From Flavobacteriales bacterium (GTDB lineage Bacteria; Bacteroidota; Bacteroidia; Flavobacteriales; JADGDT01): a DNA stretch of 6,401 bases. The first letter of the stretch is position 1, and each line of letters begins with the position of its first letter. Location of the stretch: the NCBI GenBank assembly GCA_023145275.1, contig JAGLEB010000099.1:1-6401 (forward strand), written 5' to 3'. The notes beneath the pieces were generated by a model. It did no database searches, was not told the origin of the DNA, and saw only the letters and a program-made list of their open reading frames with translations. Positions 6,128-6,401 of the stretch are shown piece after piece. The translations under genes and the position numbers were made by a program.

Positions 6128-6401
6128 ATGTCGCCAAGCGAAAAAACAAAAGAGAAAGTAGAAGTTAAAACGGATTTAAGAAATAAGCATCAGATTATTA
6201 TTTTTAATGATGATGTTAATACGTTTGACTTTGTTATTGATGCGTTAATTAATACATGTGAGCACAGTTTAGAGCAAGCAGAACAGTGTACTATGATTAT
6301 TCATTACAATGGTAAGTGTGGTGTAAAAACTGGAAGTATGAAAGATCTTAAACCTCGCTATAGTAAGCTGTTAGAATTAGGACTTTCGGCATCGATAAAA
6401 T
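6128..6401 (+). CDS. clpS: ATP-dependent Clp protease adaptor ClpS (3' end at window edge)
   Basis: ClpS binds the N-terminal domain of the ClpA/ClpC-type unfoldase and delivers proteins bearing destabilising N-terminal residues (N-degron pathway) to the Clp protease in the cytoplasm. Ninety-one codons are visible and the last base, T, could be the first base of a stop codon. Bacteroidota ClpS proteins are about this length, so the coding part is probably complete or nearly so. A flexible charged N-terminal tail (1-20, MSPSEKTKEKVEVK) precedes the fold. The substrate-binding signature is IFNDDVNTFDFVIDAL (25-40): Asn27, Asp28 and Asp29 correspond to the alpha-amino-binding acidic loop, and His59 in IIHYNGK (57-63) is the conserved binding histidine. 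The C-terminus GLSAS is typical of the phylum. Phe33 occupies the place of the E. coli gatekeeper Met40. The ATG at 6128 is preferred because the tail length fits the family and two good -7 elements lie just upstream. No Shine-Dalgarno sequence is seen. Confidence 0.94.
   Translation, partial: MSPSEKTKEKVEVKTDLRNKHQIIIFNDDVNTFDFVIDALINTCEHSLEQAEQCTMIIHYNGKCGVKTGSMKDLKPRYSKLLELGLSASIK

Overview
The window looks like chromosomal DNA of an AT-rich member of the Bacteroidota. The evidence is the Bacteroidota-type promoter pattern (TTTG about 20 bp before TAnnTTTG), the lack of strong Shine-Dalgarno sequences, PrmA and ClpS proteins of the Bacteroidota type, a signal peptide ending in the typical ...FA|Q, and an intergenic element built from CGCAAAG/TTAGCG words. 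I cannot place it below phylum with confidence; a marine flavobacterial or marinilabilial/cytophagal lineage would fit.

Layout: all genes are on the + strand. (1) 1-310 is the C-terminal 102 codons of triosephosphate isomerase (tpiA), followed by a textbook intrinsic terminator at 335-368. (2) 311-457 carries that terminator, a possible promoter overlapping it, and a second weak hairpin with a T-run. (3) 458-1294 is prmA, the ribosomal protein L11 methyltransferase, with a GTG start. (4) 1366-5724 is one very large gene for a 1452-residue exported, beta-rich protein of unknown function that dominates the window. (5) 5725-6127 is a 403-bp gap with a structured, repeat-like element (about 5821-5920) and a good promoter for the next gene. 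(6) 6128-6401 is clpS, the ClpAP N-degron adaptor; the coding sequence is complete or nearly so, but its stop codon lies beyond the window.

Functional reading: tpiA (glycolysis), prmA (ribosome modification) and clpS (regulated proteolysis) are housekeeping genes, and from memory they lie next to each other in many Bacteroidota. Here the giant exported protein and the repeat-bearing spacer lie between prmA and clpS. The protein is the best candidate for undescribed biology. It has a cleavable signal peptide, no lipobox, no recognisable enzyme motif and no secretion-system C-terminal domain. It does have a short helical, winged-helix-like segment embedded in beta-rich sequence and at least one internal duplicated module. 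I recall similar roughly 1500-residue uncharacterised proteins in other Bacteroidota, so it is probably a conserved lineage-specific envelope protein rather than a mobile-element passenger. No mobile element, CRISPR array, tRNA or rRNA was seen.
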